A DNA stretch of 64,000 nucleotides from Prolixibacteraceae bacterium JC049. Lineage in GTDB: Bacteria; Bacteroidota; Bacteroidia; Bacteroidales; Prolixibacteraceae. Below, one piece after another: positions 16,250 to 24,769 of the stretch (positions within the stretch are counted from its first letter, which is position 1; each line of letters starts with the position of its first letter). The stretch is taken from positions 1-64,000 of the forward strand of contig SACZ01000004.1 of assembly GCA_023369685.1 (NCBI GenBank), read 5' to 3'. The position numbers and the translations under genes are program-made. The notes beneath the pieces were generated by a model. It saw only the letters and a list, made by a program, of their open reading frames with translations. It was not told the DNA's origin and made no database searches.

Positions 16250-17743
16250 ATGTTTACGACCCAAGAAAAACAGCAACTAGAGCAAAGAAACCTAACGCTC
16301 GAAGAAGTAAAATCACAAATAGAAATTTTTAAAGAAGGTTTACCATTTATGGCGGTTGAAAATGCGGCAACAGTCGGGAATGGTATTCTTCAACTATCGA
16401 AAGCACAGCTTAGTGGTTATGCTGATCGTTATGATAAGGAGATTGATAATGGACTAAAACCCATTAAGTTTATTCCTGCTTCAGGTGCTGCTACTCGAAT
16501 GTTTAAGGCATTGTTTGAATTTGTTGAATCGGGTGAAGTAAACAAAGATGTAGAACAGCTATTGGCTAATATCGATCACTTTGCATTTGGGCAAGAGCTT
16601 AAAAAAGCAGTTAAAACCGAAGATGCAATTGAAGTTGTAAAGCAATTGATTGAAAAGGAGGGAATGAACTACGGGCAGCTTCCTAAAGGACTTTTAACCT
16701 TTCATAAATACAACGATAAGACCAGAACTCCATTCGAAGAGCATATGGTGGAGGGAATGAACTATTGCAAACAGAGTAATGGCGACGTTGATTTGCATTT
16801 CACTGTTTCGCCTGATCATCAGCCACTGTTTGAGCAATTGCTGGAGAAACTGAAAGCACAATATGGCGAAGATGATCTAAACTTCAATGTTAGTTTTTCA
16901 ATTCAAGAATCATCGACCGATACCATTGCTGTAACTCCTGAAAATGAACCATTCAAAAAGGATGGTAAGTTGCTTTTTCGTCCGGGAGGACACGGTGCGC
17001 TTATTGAGAATTTGAATAAGATTCATGCCGATTTAATCTTTATCAAGAACATCGACAATGTGGTACCCGATTACCGCAAAGAAAAGTTTACCACTGAGTA
17101 TAAAAAAGCATTGGCTGGTTTATTGTTGACCATTCAAAAGGATTTATATCGATTCCAGGAGATCATCAATCAACGCCATTATTCGGCAATTAAAAGTTCT
17201 GAATTGGCCGAAATGGTAAACTTCATTCAGGATAAATTAAAAGTGAAACTGCCCAACGATGTTTATTATTGGGAGAAGAACGAACTGGTTCCTTTCTTGA
17301 AGATGTACATCAATCGACCAATACGTGTGTGCGGAATGGTTCGAAATGAAGGTGAGCCTGGTGGTGGGCCATATTGGGTAAAACAGCCGGATGGTTCCAT
17401 CGGTCTTCAAATTGTAGAGGCTTCTCAAATCAATTTGGGCGATGAGGCGCAAAAAGCATTGATGCAAGAGGCAACTCACTTTAATCCGGTCGATTTGGTT
17501 TGTGCCACAAGAAATTACCAGAATAAGAAATTTGATTTGAATCGTTTTATCGACCCTAAAACTGCTTTCATATCAGAGAAAACACAGAATGGTAAACCGT
17601 TGAAAGCTTTAGAAAGACCAGGGCTTTGGAATGGAGCTATGGCGTTCTGGAGTACTATCTTTGTGGAAGTGCCGCAAGAGACATTTGCTCCTGTAAAAAC
17701 AGTGAACGACCTGTTGCGACCAGAGCATCAACCGGCTAAATAA
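16250..17743 (+). CDS. DUF4301 family protein
   Basis: A 497-aa protein matching the DUF4301 pattern of Bacteroidota: an N-terminal helical part, KFIPASGAATRMFKALFEF (about 76-94), LPKGLLTFHKY, FTVSPDH, LLFRPGGHGALIENLN and PGGGPYWVK. These Gly-rich motifs hint at a nucleotide- or sugar-phosphate-binding fold, but no activity is known to me. I choose ATG 16250; an in-frame TTG at 16235 would add five residues. No signal peptide, so cytosolic. It is followed after 93 bp by the TPR gene, possibly co-transcribed. Confidence 0.85.
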   Translation: MFTTQEKQQLEQRNLTLEEVKSQIEIFKEGLPFMAVENAATVGNGILQLSKAQLSGYADRYDKEIDNGLKPIKFIPASGAATRMFKALFEFVESGEVNKDVEQLLANIDHFAFGQELKKAVKTEDAIEVVKQLIEKEGMNYGQLPKGLLTFHKYNDKTRTPFEEHMVEGMNYCKQSNGDVDLHFTVSPDHQPLFEQLLEKLKAQYGEDDLNFNVSFSIQESSTDTIAVTPENEPFKKDGKLLFRPGGHGALIENLNKIHADLIFIKNIDNVVPDYRKEKFTTEYKKALAGLLLTIQKDLYRFQEIINQRHYSAIKSSELAEMVNFIQDKLKVKLPNDVYYWEKNELVPFLKMYINRPIRVCGMVRNEGEPGGGPYWVKQPDGSIGLQIVEASQINLGDEAQKALMQEATHFNPVDLVCATRNYQNKKFDLNRFIDPKTAFISEKTQNGKPLKALERPGLWNGAMAFWSTIFVEVPQETFAPVKTVNDLLRPEHQPAK

Positions 17744-17836
17744 TAAGCTGATTTTGACAATAATTGTTAATTGAAAGGATAGTCAAAAAGTTTTTGTAAT
17801 TTTGTAACCTCTACAAAAGAGGGAAAAGGATAGCGA

Positions 17837-19252
17837 ATGAATCAAGGAGAGAAAGATTTCTACGAAGAAGATTTTAGTTATGTTGTCAATCAATATATGG
17901 ATGCACTGAAAGAAGGGCGCACTCCTTATTTTGATGTGCACGAATTTGAGTACCTCATTGAGCATTTTATTGAAGTTGGAGAATCGCTTACTGCCATCGA
18001 TGTGGCAGAAATAGCGCAATACCAACATCCTACCTCTATCAATATCAAGTTAAAGAAAGCATCAGCATTATTGAGTAATGGTGAAGTAAACGAAGGAATG
18101 TCTCTTTTGGGAGATGTACGTTTATTAGAACCTCAAAACTCCGATGTATACATGTTGGCTGGTTACGGTTACATTTTAAGAGATGAACTGGACAAGTCCG
18201 AATGGGCTTTTGAAGAAGCCATTGAGCTTTCTGCCGATGATTTAGAGGAGGTATTCTTCAAGATTGGTTCAACATTCAGTCATCTGAATATCTTCGATTA
18301 TGCCGAAAAGTATTTGGAGCGTGGATATCAGGTGAACCCAAAGAATGATTCTATTCTTTTTGAACGAGCATTTTGTTTGGAAAAGCTGGATGAGTTTCAG
18401 AAAAGTGCTGATTTGTATGAAGAATTCTTAAACATCGATCCATTTTCTACAAGTGCATGGTATAACCTGGGTATTGTCTACAATCAATTGCAGGAATACG
18501 ATAAGGCCATAGAGGCTTATGATTATGCCATAGCTTTAGATGAAGAATCGTACTCTTCCATTTTTAATAAAGCCAACACACTAACCAATATGGGAAGCTT
18601 TAAGGCGGCTATTAAAACATACAAAGAGTACTTGGAATACGACACGAATAGTGAAGATGCTTATTTGTATATGGCCGATTGTTACATTCAGTTGAATGAT
18701 AACTATCAGGCACTGGTGAACTACCAAAAAGCATTGAAAATTAATACCGGAAATGCAGAAGCTTGGTTTGGCTGTGCTTTGGTAATGGAAGCGGAAGATA
18801 AATTAGACGAAGCTTTGGTTTTTGCCAAGAAAGCAACACGTTTAGATGCAGCGAAGCAGGAGTACTGGCAACAGTTGGCACATATCGGGAACTTGCTAAA
18901 CTTAACCGACGAGCGAATTGCTGCCTTAGAGCGTTTAACCAGCTTGTATCCTGAAAGTGTACACTATTGGTTGGATTATGCCGATACACTTTTCAGCAAT
19001 AACCAACAAAAAGAAGCGGTTGATCAGTTGATTGAAGCTAAAGCAGCAAACGGCAAGAGTGCATCTATTCTATATCACTTAGCAGCTTATCTTTTCGAAA
19101 TGGGAGAGGAGCACAAAGCAGTAAAATACTTCGAAGAAGGTTTAATGCTTGACTTCAATAGTCATACCGACACATTTCAGGTTTCGGCTAAAGCACGCGA
19201 AAGTGAGCGCATTAAGCGACTGATTAAGAAATTCCAGCTATCGAGAATATAA
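17837..19252 (+). CDS. Cytosolic TPR-repeat protein
   Basis: A 471-aa protein built of about ten tetratricopeptide repeats from residue 40 to the end (for example AWYNLGIVYNQLQEYDKAIEAYDYAIALD and AYLYMADCYIQLNDNYQALVNYQKALKI consensus units, here cited as the typical W-LG-Y-A-P spacing). It has no signal peptide or membrane segment. The start ATG 17837 has AAAAGGA 7 bp upstream. TPR arrays scaffold protein complexes; no partner can be named. It lies between DUF4301 and PopT-like genes on the same strand, an arrangement I think is common in this phylum but could not check. Confidence 0.88.
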   Translation: MNQGEKDFYEEDFSYVVNQYMDALKEGRTPYFDVHEFEYLIEHFIEVGESLTAIDVAEIAQYQHPTSINIKLKKASALLSNGEVNEGMSLLGDVRLLEPQNSDVYMLAGYGYILRDELDKSEWAFEEAIELSADDLEEVFFKIGSTFSHLNIFDYAEKYLERGYQVNPKNDSILFERAFCLEKLDEFQKSADLYEEFLNIDPFSTSAWYNLGIVYNQLQEYDKAIEAYDYAIALDEESYSSIFNKANTLTNMGSFKAAIKTYKEYLEYDTNSEDAYLYMADCYIQLNDNYQALVNYQKALKINTGNAEAWFGCALVMEAEDKLDEALVFAKKATRLDAAKQEYWQQLAHIGNLLNLTDERIAALERLTSLYPESVHYWLDYADTLFSNNQQKEAVDQLIEAKAANGKSASILYHLAAYLFEMGEEHKAVKYFEEGLMLDFNSHTDTFQVSAKARESERIKRLIKKFQLSRI

Positions 19253-19348
19253 TTTTTCACTTTTGGCACTTGATATTTAGCTGAACCAATTCTGAAAATC
19301 TTATAATCTATTATCTTTACGCGTTCAAATCATAAAAATTAAATCTGA

Positions 19349-20278
19349 ATGCAACGCAATTGGTTCAATTACCTAATAATTTCATTAAAAGGGTTGGCAA
19401 TGGGAGCTGCCGACGTAGTTCCGGGTGTTTCGGGCGGTACTATCGCTTTTATTTCTGGTATCTACGAAGAGTTAATCGATAGTATTAAATCGGTAAATCT
19501 ACCCAACTTAAAGCTTTTACTAAAAGGCGATTTTAAAGGCTTTTGGCAAGCAGTCAATGGCAACTTCTTATTGTCTTTGGTGGCAGGAATTGGTTTGAGT
19601 ATTCTATCGTTGGCCAAGTTGCTTAAATATATTCTGGAAAACAATCCGGTACTTTTGTGGTCTTTCTTTTTCGGACTAGTGGTTGCTTCGGCAATTACTG
19701 TGGCTGGAAACATTCCTAAATGGGACTGGAAAAAGGTATTGGCTTTAATTTTCGGAACTGCAATTGCCTATTTGATTACTTCAATGACTCCGGCAGAGAC
19801 TACCGATGCCAGTTGGTTCCTGTTTTTATGTGGAGCCATTGCCATTTGTGCAATGATTCTTCCTGGAGTTTCCGGAGCATTTATTCTTTTGATGTTCGGA
19901 AAATACCAGTTTTTTATCACTGCATTAACGAATATCGAAATTAAACCCATATTGCTTTTGATGAGTGGTGCTGGAATTGGTATTATGATGTTTTCGCGTT
20001 TGCTTTCTTGGTTATTGCATCGCTTCCACGATATTACAATTGCTATTTTGGCTGGCTTTATGATTGGCTCGCTGAATAAAATATGGCCTTGGAAACAAGT
20101 ATTGGAAACTTATATAGATAGACATGGAGAGGTGAAACCATTGTTTGAGCCCAATGTATTGCCAACAACATACGAAAGCGTTACTGGAGAACCTGCACAG
20201 ATTGTTTATGCTGCACTATTGGCTGTTGCCGGTTTTTTGTTGATATGGATCATGGAAAAAGCAACCAGCAAAAAGTAA
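19349..20278 (+). CDS. popT: DUF368 membrane protein, PopT-type polyprenyl-phosphate translocase
   Basis: The 309-aa integral membrane protein has about eight hydrophobic segments and the paired DUF368 signatures GAADVVPGVSGGTIAFISG near the N-terminus and ILPGVSGAFILLMFGKY in the middle. Members of this family recycle undecaprenyl phosphate across the cytoplasmic membrane for envelope-glycan synthesis. The two GVSG motifs mark an internal duplication typical of the fold. AroE starts 5 bp after its stop, so the two are translated from one message. Function is by family; no direct evidence in this sequence. Confidence 0.88.
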   Translation: MQRNWFNYLIISLKGLAMGAADVVPGVSGGTIAFISGIYEELIDSIKSVNLPNLKLLLKGDFKGFWQAVNGNFLLSLVAGIGLSILSLAKLLKYILENNPVLLWSFFFGLVVASAITVAGNIPKWDWKKVLALIFGTAIAYLITSMTPAETTDASWFLFLCGAIAICAMILPGVSGAFILLMFGKYQFFITALTNIEIKPILLLMSGAGIGIMMFSRLLSWLLHRFHDITIAILAGFMIGSLNKIWPWKQVLETYIDRHGEVKPLFEPNVLPTTYESVTGEPAQIVYAALLAVAGFLLIWIMEKATSKK

Positions 20279-20283
20279 GCTTT

Positions 20284-21018
20284 ATGAACAGATACGGACT
20301 AATAGGATTTCCATTGACACACTCTTTTTCCAAGAAGTTTTTTACCGAAAAATTTCAAGTCGAAAAGATTGATGCGGAATACCTGAACTTCGAAATAGAA
20401 AACATTAACACTATTTCTGAAATACTTGAATCGACCGATAACCTGAAAGGATTAAATGTAACTATACCGCATAAAGAGGCGGTGATGCCTTTACTTACTA
20501 ACTTGAATGACGCCGCTCAGGCTATTGGTGCAGTAAATACCATCAAGGTGAATCAGGTTACAGGCGAAACAACAGGCTACAATACCGATGTGTATGGTTT
20601 TATGGAATCCATTAAGCCGTTGATTAAGGCGCATCATAAAAGTGCGTTGGTATTGGGAACCGGAGGTGCATCCAAAGCCGTTGTATGGGCTTTAAACCAT
20701 ATGGGAATTACAACTCAATTGGTCTCACGTCGATCAACGGAAACCACATTAGCCTACGAAGAGTTGACAGAAGAATTAATGCAACAATATTCGGTAGTGG
20801 TAAACACCACACCACTGGGAACCTATCCGAAAGAGGAGACATTTCCAGCTATTCCATACCAATATCTAACCAAAGATCATTTGTTATACGATTTGGTATA
20901 TAACCCATCGGTAACCACCTTTATGAAAAAAGGAATAGAGCAAGGTGCCACCGTAAAGAATGGCCACGATATGCTCGAACTACAGGCTTTAAAAGCCTGG
21001 GAAATTTGGAACGAATAG
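20284..21018 (+). CDS. aroE: Shikimate dehydrogenase
   Basis: This 244-aa enzyme reduces 3-dehydroshikimate with NADPH in the aromatic amino-acid pathway. Visible motifs: GLIGFPLTHSFSKKFF (shikimate-binding Ser pair), LNVTIPHKEAV with the catalytic Lys, GAVNTI, NTDVYGF with the catalytic Asp, and the dinucleotide site VLGTGGASKAV; it ends with NGHDMLELQALKAWEIW. I start at ATG 20284, because the upstream extension from 20245 overlaps popT and lacks homology. A strong terminator follows. Confidence 0.96.
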   Translation: MNRYGLIGFPLTHSFSKKFFTEKFQVEKIDAEYLNFEIENINTISEILESTDNLKGLNVTIPHKEAVMPLLTNLNDAAQAIGAVNTIKVNQVTGETTGYNTDVYGFMESIKPLIKAHHKSALVLGTGGASKAVVWALNHMGITTQLVSRRSTETTLAYEELTEELMQQYSVVVNTTPLGTYPKEETFPAIPYQYLTKDHLLYDLVYNPSVTTFMKKGIEQGATVKNGHDMLELQALKAWEIWNE

Positions 21019-21035
21019 ATTAAATATATTCCTAG

Positions 21036-21073
21036 AAAAGCTGCATGTTAATTGTTCATGCAGCTTTTTTTAT
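21036..21073 (+). terminator. Terminator after aroE
   Basis: AAAAGCTGCATG (21036-21047) pairs perfectly with CATGCAGCTTTT (21057-21068), followed by a run of T. Confidence 0.92.
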
Positions 21074-21075
21074 GC

Positions 21076-21105
21076 TGTAGAGGCGCAAAACCTTGCGCCT
21101 CTACA
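21076..21105. repeat. Perfect 13-bp palindromic hairpin unit
   Basis: TGTAGAGGCGCAA and TTGCGCCTCTACA flank AACC. It is GC-rich against its surroundings and directly follows the aroE terminator. It looks like a dispersed palindromic intergenic unit. Confidence 0.75.
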
Positions 21106-21121
21106 ACCCAAAGACTTAGAA

Positions 21122-21352
21122 TCACTGTCGTAATCCAAGCTCTGCCAGCGATTTTATATATTGTTCTAATACTGACTGGCTACCGTAACACCGTGCCGCT
21201 GGCACTACAAAAATCGCATAGCGATGATAGTATGGTAGCAAGATGGTACACCACACCCCCAAGCGCCCCAATCATTATCTTTTATCGAAGTTAACTGGTA
21301 GTATGGGGTGCAATATGGACAACTCGTTACAAACGAGTAGCATTGAGTACAG
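21122..21352. repeat. Dispersed repeat B, copy 1
   Basis: The core TCGCATAGCGATGATAGTATG (split here: TCGCATAGCGA then TGATAGTATG), followed by TAGCAAGATGGTA and ATCATTATCTTTTATCGAAG, recurs at 23774-24076 in the same orientation. Near its end CTCGTT and AACGAG form a hairpin. It encodes nothing convincing. It accounts for most of the gap between aroE and the HAD gene. Confidence 0.85.
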
Positions 21353-21376
21353 TTTACTTAATTGTGTGTGGTAACT

Positions 21377-21973
21377 CTATATTAAAATTCTTAACTCTTC
21401 ATTTAAATCAACTCCCTCACAAAGCCATATGGTTTGAAAACCAAGACGTTTTGCAGTAGCAATATTATCTCGATTATCATCTATAAATAACGATTCGCAA
21501 GCTTTTAACTTATACCGATCAAGAAGTAGCTCATAGATTTGATTATTGGGCTTGATGACTTTCTCTTCACCAGAAACCACAATGCCTTCTAACTCTTTAA
21601 AAAAGGGATATTGGTTATATACAAGGGGGAAGGTTTCTGCCGACCAGTTGGTAAGTCCAAACAATCGATAATTACTTTTCAGTTTCTTGATTAAAGAGGT
21701 GTTTTCTTTTATCTCTCCTCCAATCATAGTAATCCAACTGGAGTGATACATTCTGATTTCATTCTCATATTGTGGGAATTTCGCTGTTAGTTCCTTTATT
21801 GCTTCAGCAAAAGAGCGTCCAGCATCTTGTTTTAGATTCCACTGTGAGTTACATACATTGTTTAAGAAGAAATCCAACTCTTCATTATCCTGAAATATAT
21901 CTCCATATAAGTATTGGGGATTCCAATCGATAAGTACTCCTCCAAAATCAAATATTATATTTTTTATTTCCAT
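21377..21973 (-). CDS. HAD-IA family hydrolase
   Basis: A 198-aa haloacid-dehalogenase-type phosphatase. Motif I is FDFGGVLIDWN (nucleophile Asp10), motif II is LTNWSAE, the motif III lysine lies in EEKVIKPNNQIYE, and motif IV is LFIDDNRDNI. The DFGGVL form with a small helical cap is that of YihX-like sugar-phosphate phosphatases and related enzymes; the substrate is not fixed by sequence. It starts 3 bp after the VOC gene stop, so the two share a transcript. Length is normal. Confidence 0.92.
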   Translation of the reverse strand: MEIKNIIFDFGGVLIDWNPQYLYGDIFQDNEELDFFLNNVCNSQWNLKQDAGRSFAEAIKELTAKFPQYENEIRMYHSSWITMIGGEIKENTSLIKKLKSNYRLFGLTNWSAETFPLVYNQYPFFKELEGIVVSGEEKVIKPNNQIYELLLDRYKLKACESLFIDDNRDNIATAKRLGFQTIWLCEGVDLNEELRILI

Positions 21974-21976
21974 AGT

Positions 21977-22366
21977 TTACTCTGTAATCTCCACCCAGTT
22001 TCCTTCACAATCTTCTATAACACTCTCGTAATAACCATCTCCTGTGGTTCTTGGCTCTCCAACAATATTATAGCCATCGTTGCGAAGTTTTTCTGTTAAT
22101 TCATCCACCTTGTGCTTACTTCCCAGAGAAATAGAAAAGTGAGTTAAACCGTACGATACAGCATGTTTCCCAGCTAACTCCTTTATTTCCGGTCTGTTCA
22201 TAATCTCTATCCGGGTTGCTCCTTCCTCAAATGATAAAAAGTAGGAGGTAAAGTTCTTTTTAGTATTCGTGTATTTCTCATTGCACTTCATCCCGAAATA
22301 CTTGATGTAAAACTCCTTTACCATTTCTAAGTCTTTTGCCCAAATGGCTAAATGTTCTATTTTCAT
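21977..22366 (-). CDS. VOC (glyoxalase-fold) family protein
   Basis: A 129-aa VOC protein beginning MKIEHLAIWAKDLEMVKEFYIKYFG and ending GDGYYESVIEDCEGNWVEITE. His5 and the terminal Glu residues are the usual metal ligands. It is the first gene of a two-gene unit with the HAD hydrolase, 3 bp apart. The conserved pairing suggests a small-molecule detoxification or modification step, but no substrate can be named. It is distinct from the VOC protein at 7048. Confidence 0.88.
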   Translation of the reverse strand: MKIEHLAIWAKDLEMVKEFYIKYFGMKCNEKYTNTKKNFTSYFLSFEEGATRIEIMNRPEIKELAGKHAVSYGLTHFSISLGSKHKVDELTEKLRNDGYNIVGEPRTTGDGYYESVIEDCEGNWVEITE

Positions 22367-22438
22367 CTTTATTTATTTAATGATTACGAGACAAAAGTAG
22401 GAGTAGAGAATTTAGGGAAATTGTATATTTTAAACAGT

Positions 22439-23248
22439 CTAGAATAATTTGAAGTTGTAGTTGATGATTTTACTTTCCTTATCGGCTTGTTGTATTATTC
22501 GCTTATAATTGGATGGCGTTTCATTGAGAAACATCTTAAACTCGCGGATAAAATGGGCCTGATCGAAATACCCCGAATTGATTCCAATGGACGTTAGCTT
22601 GTCGTTGCTGTCTATTAAACTACAAAGCGATTTGCGGAACTTTATCAATCGCTCAAACTTTTTGGGAGTTATTCCTATTACCTTGGTGAAGTTTCGATTA
22701 AGTGTGGTATAATTGGTGCCCGAATTACTGCAATATTCTTCTATTGAATGATTATCGTCTAACCACCTGAATTGGTTGTAAAAACTCATAATTGAAGTAA
22801 TCTTATCGTAAGATTCTTGGCAATACAAAGTCTTCAATATTCCATATACTTTATCGATGATAGTTGTATTGGAATCACTAGCAGATAAATCAATTGTTGC
22901 TTTAGCTTGTTGACTGTTTGGAGAGTAATTCTGTGAGTTATTAATCAGGTCTTTTCCATTGGCCTGAATGAAAGGAAATAAACCAAAAGCATAAAATCGT
23001 AAGCCAAGTAATTGGGTGTTGGTAGGGTAAGTTAATACGGTATTCTCAATAGAAAGTCCTTCAATTTGAGGGGTATCTATCCAAGTATGATTCCGTTTGT
23101 ACTTTGAGTTGCCTAAAGGAAAAATCAAGTTGACATATTGATTGGGAGGAATTACCAATTCAGTATCATCATCTAAATTCTCTGCAATCCAAATTCGTTC
23201 AATTAAATCGGAAAAAAATTCTGGTTGATATGTTTCGATATGGAGCAT
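22439..23248 (-). CDS. AraC-family transcriptional regulator
   Basis: The 269-aa protein has an N-terminal beta-rich ligand-type domain (PPNQYVNLIFPLG, about 35-50; LLGLRFYAFGLFPFI, about 80-95) and a C-terminal double-HTH AraC domain (about 165-255; SIEEYCSNSGTNYTTLNRNF, GITPKKFERLIKFR, SIGINSGYFDQAHFIREFK). It belongs to the set with a DUF6597-type sensor. It is upstream of the VOC/HAD pair on the same strand with a 72-bp gap, so it may regulate them. Direct repeats flank the three-gene block. Confidence 0.9.
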   Translation of the reverse strand: MLHIETYQPEFFSDLIERIWIAENLDDDTELVIPPNQYVNLIFPLGNSKYKRNHTWIDTPQIEGLSIENTVLTYPTNTQLLGLRFYAFGLFPFIQANGKDLINNSQNYSPNSQQAKATIDLSASDSNTTIIDKVYGILKTLYCQESYDKITSIMSFYNQFRWLDDNHSIEEYCSNSGTNYTTLNRNFTKVIGITPKKFERLIKFRKSLCSLIDSNDKLTSIGINSGYFDQAHFIREFKMFLNETPSNYKRIIQQADKESKIINYNFKLF

Positions 23249-23295
23249 TCGATCGCAAGCTATATAAAATATTTAAAATGCAATGAAACCGTTAT

Positions 23296-23400
23296 TGCGA
23301 AAACGCTTTGCGTTCGAAGCAATCTGTTACATCTGCGTATAGTAAAGGGGAGACCGGAATTGTCTTTGTGAAAATGTTTTGCATTTGAAGCAATCTGTTT
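23296..23400. repeat. Short direct repeat pair (repeat C)
   Basis: TGCGAAAACGCTTTGCGTTC plus GAAGCAATCTGTT at 23296-23328 recurs as TGTGAAAATGTTTTGCATTT plus GAAGCAATCTGTT at 23367-23399, a 71-bp period. The first copy contains a hairpin (GCGAAAACGCTTTGCG). The remainder of 23249-23579 shows nothing coding. Confidence 0.7.
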
Positions 23401-23579
23401 ACATACAATTATTATCGCATTAATTCTTCTGTTTGATAAATAAAATCGCAACCTGTGGTATAGCTATTTCACAAATTGCCACAAAGAAGCACGAAGTTAC
23501 CCAAATATATATATTCAACCGATATACCACATTTTAACCGTTGAACATTTCCACTGTTCAACTTTAAGCACGAAGATCG

Positions 23580-23663
23580 ATAAAATCGTGTAGCGATGAT
23601 AGTATGGTAATACGATCGAATACCACGAACCCAATCATTATCGTATATCGCAGTTAATTGATT
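23580..23663. repeat. Dispersed repeat B, partial copy
   Basis: AAAATCGTGTAGCGATGATA, then GTATGGTAATACGATCG and CCAATCATTATCGTATATCG, match the middle part of repeat B copies 1 and 2. It is in the same orientation and about 190 bp before copy 2. Confidence 0.75.
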
Positions 23664-23773
23664 GTATAGAGTGGAACTGAATCCAGTCTCCCTTTTTTCC
23701 GGATTCTAGTCTCCTTATCCGCTGCCTGAGTTTATCGAAGGGAATACCAATTACTTCAGGCTTCGGCTTATGA

Positions 23774-24076
23774 ATTACTGTCGTAATTCAAGCTCAGCCA
23801 GCGATATAGTCGCGTAGCCATGGTGTTATAATATCATCGTCCTTACAGGACTTTAGATATTGTTTTTAACTCTGATTGGTTATCATAACATCGTGCCGCT
23901 GGCACTATAAAAATCGCGTAGCGATGATAGTATGCTAGCAAGATGGTATACCTCAAACCCAAGCGTCCCAATCATTATCTTTTATCGAAGCTAATTGGTT
24001 TTATGGGGCGCAATATAAAAGAAGAAAAATGAAATAGGAATCACACGACAGGAGTCGTGCGATAGCATTGATTATG
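23774..24076. repeat. Dispersed repeat B, copy 2
   Basis: It matches copy 1 (21122-21352) in the same orientation. Shared tracts include ATTACTGTCGTAATTCAAGC-like, TCGTGCCGCTGGCACTA, AGCGATGATAGTATG, CCAATCATTATCTTTTATCG and a terminal TAGCATTGA. It carries about 50 extra bp around 23805-23860. The hairpin near its end is CACGAC/GTCGTG, a different sequence at the same place as in copy 1. Confidence 0.85.
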
Positions 24077-24116
24077 CTGGCTAATAGAGTGGAAAACATT
24101 CATCACTAATAATTAT

Positions 24117-24150
24117 AAAAAAAGTTCCCCACCGTGAAGCAGAGAACTTA
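24117..24150 (-). terminator. Terminator of the prfC / DUF2179 operon
   Basis: AAGTTC and GAACTT pair across a loop; read on the minus strand, the stem is followed by TTTTTTTATAATT. Confidence 0.55.
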
Positions 24151-24175
24151 TATTATAATTGGAAATAGTGTCTTG

Positions 24176-24745
24176 TTATTTACCTTTTCGCCAACCTTTA
24201 TTTCTAAGTGGCGGGAAAACTCCTTTGCTTACATCGCGGATATCTTCGATGGAATAGAATGCTTGTGGGTTGTATTCCTTAATCCAGCCAACCACCTCTG
24301 GGAGATTGGTTCTGTTGACAACGGTGTATACAATGTGTACCTTTTTAGTGGCTCCTTGTGCATCGTGAAAGGTAACACCATAGCCTTCTTCTTTCAGTCG
24401 GGTAATGAGTTCGGTTGCTTCTTTTTTGCGGGTAATAATTCTTACCTGAGCAACTCCCATTGCCAACTTCTCTTCAATTAAAAGACCAATGTAGTTTCCG
24501 GTGGCAAATCCTCCGGCATAGGCTACATAGTTCACCCAGTTATCGATATTCTGCATGATCTTACCCATGGCCATAAGCCAGATTAGGATTTCGAAAAAGC
24601 CTAAAATAGGAGCAATGCTCTTCTTACCTTTAGAAACCATTACTATTCGCATGGTTCCTATTGTTACATCGGTAATCCTCGATATAAAGATTAGCAACGG
24701 AACTATTCCGTATGTAAACCAATCAGAATTCCAGAAATTTTCCAT
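24176..24745 (-). CDS. DUF2179 / UPF0316 membrane protein
   Basis: A 189-aa protein with three N-terminal membrane segments (about 12-30, 42-62, 68-90; ISRITDVTIGTMRIVMV is the family signature) and a cytosolic DUF2179 domain (about 98-185; VRIITRKKEATELITRLKEEGYGVT, VYTVVNRTNLPEVVGWIKEYNP, FYSIEDIRDV). DUF2179 domains of this kind occur in cyclic-nucleotide-related and uncharacterised transport proteins. It begins 24 bp after prfC and is probably co-transcribed. Function not established. Confidence 0.85.
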   Translation of the reverse strand: MENFWNSDWFTYGIVPLLIFISRITDVTIGTMRIVMVSKGKKSIAPILGFFEILIWLMAMGKIMQNIDNWVNYVAYAGGFATGNYIGLLIEEKLAMGVAQVRIITRKKEATELITRLKEEGYGVTFHDAQGATKKVHIVYTVVNRTNLPEVVGWIKEYNPQAFYSIEDIRDVSKGVFPPLRNKGWRKGK

Positions 24746-24769
24746 AACGTAGGAATTTTACAGATCTAT

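Noticed and set aside
20245-20283. Upstream start for AroE overlapping popT
   Set aside because: The family N-terminus (RYGLIGFPLTHS) begins at ATG 20284.
21076-24076. CRISPR array
   Set aside because: Repeats are long, few and irregularly spaced, with no equal-length spacers and no cas genes.
24134-24481. 115-codon plus-strand frame antisense to DUF2179
   Set aside because: Lies over a clear membrane-protein gene on the other strand and has no family features.
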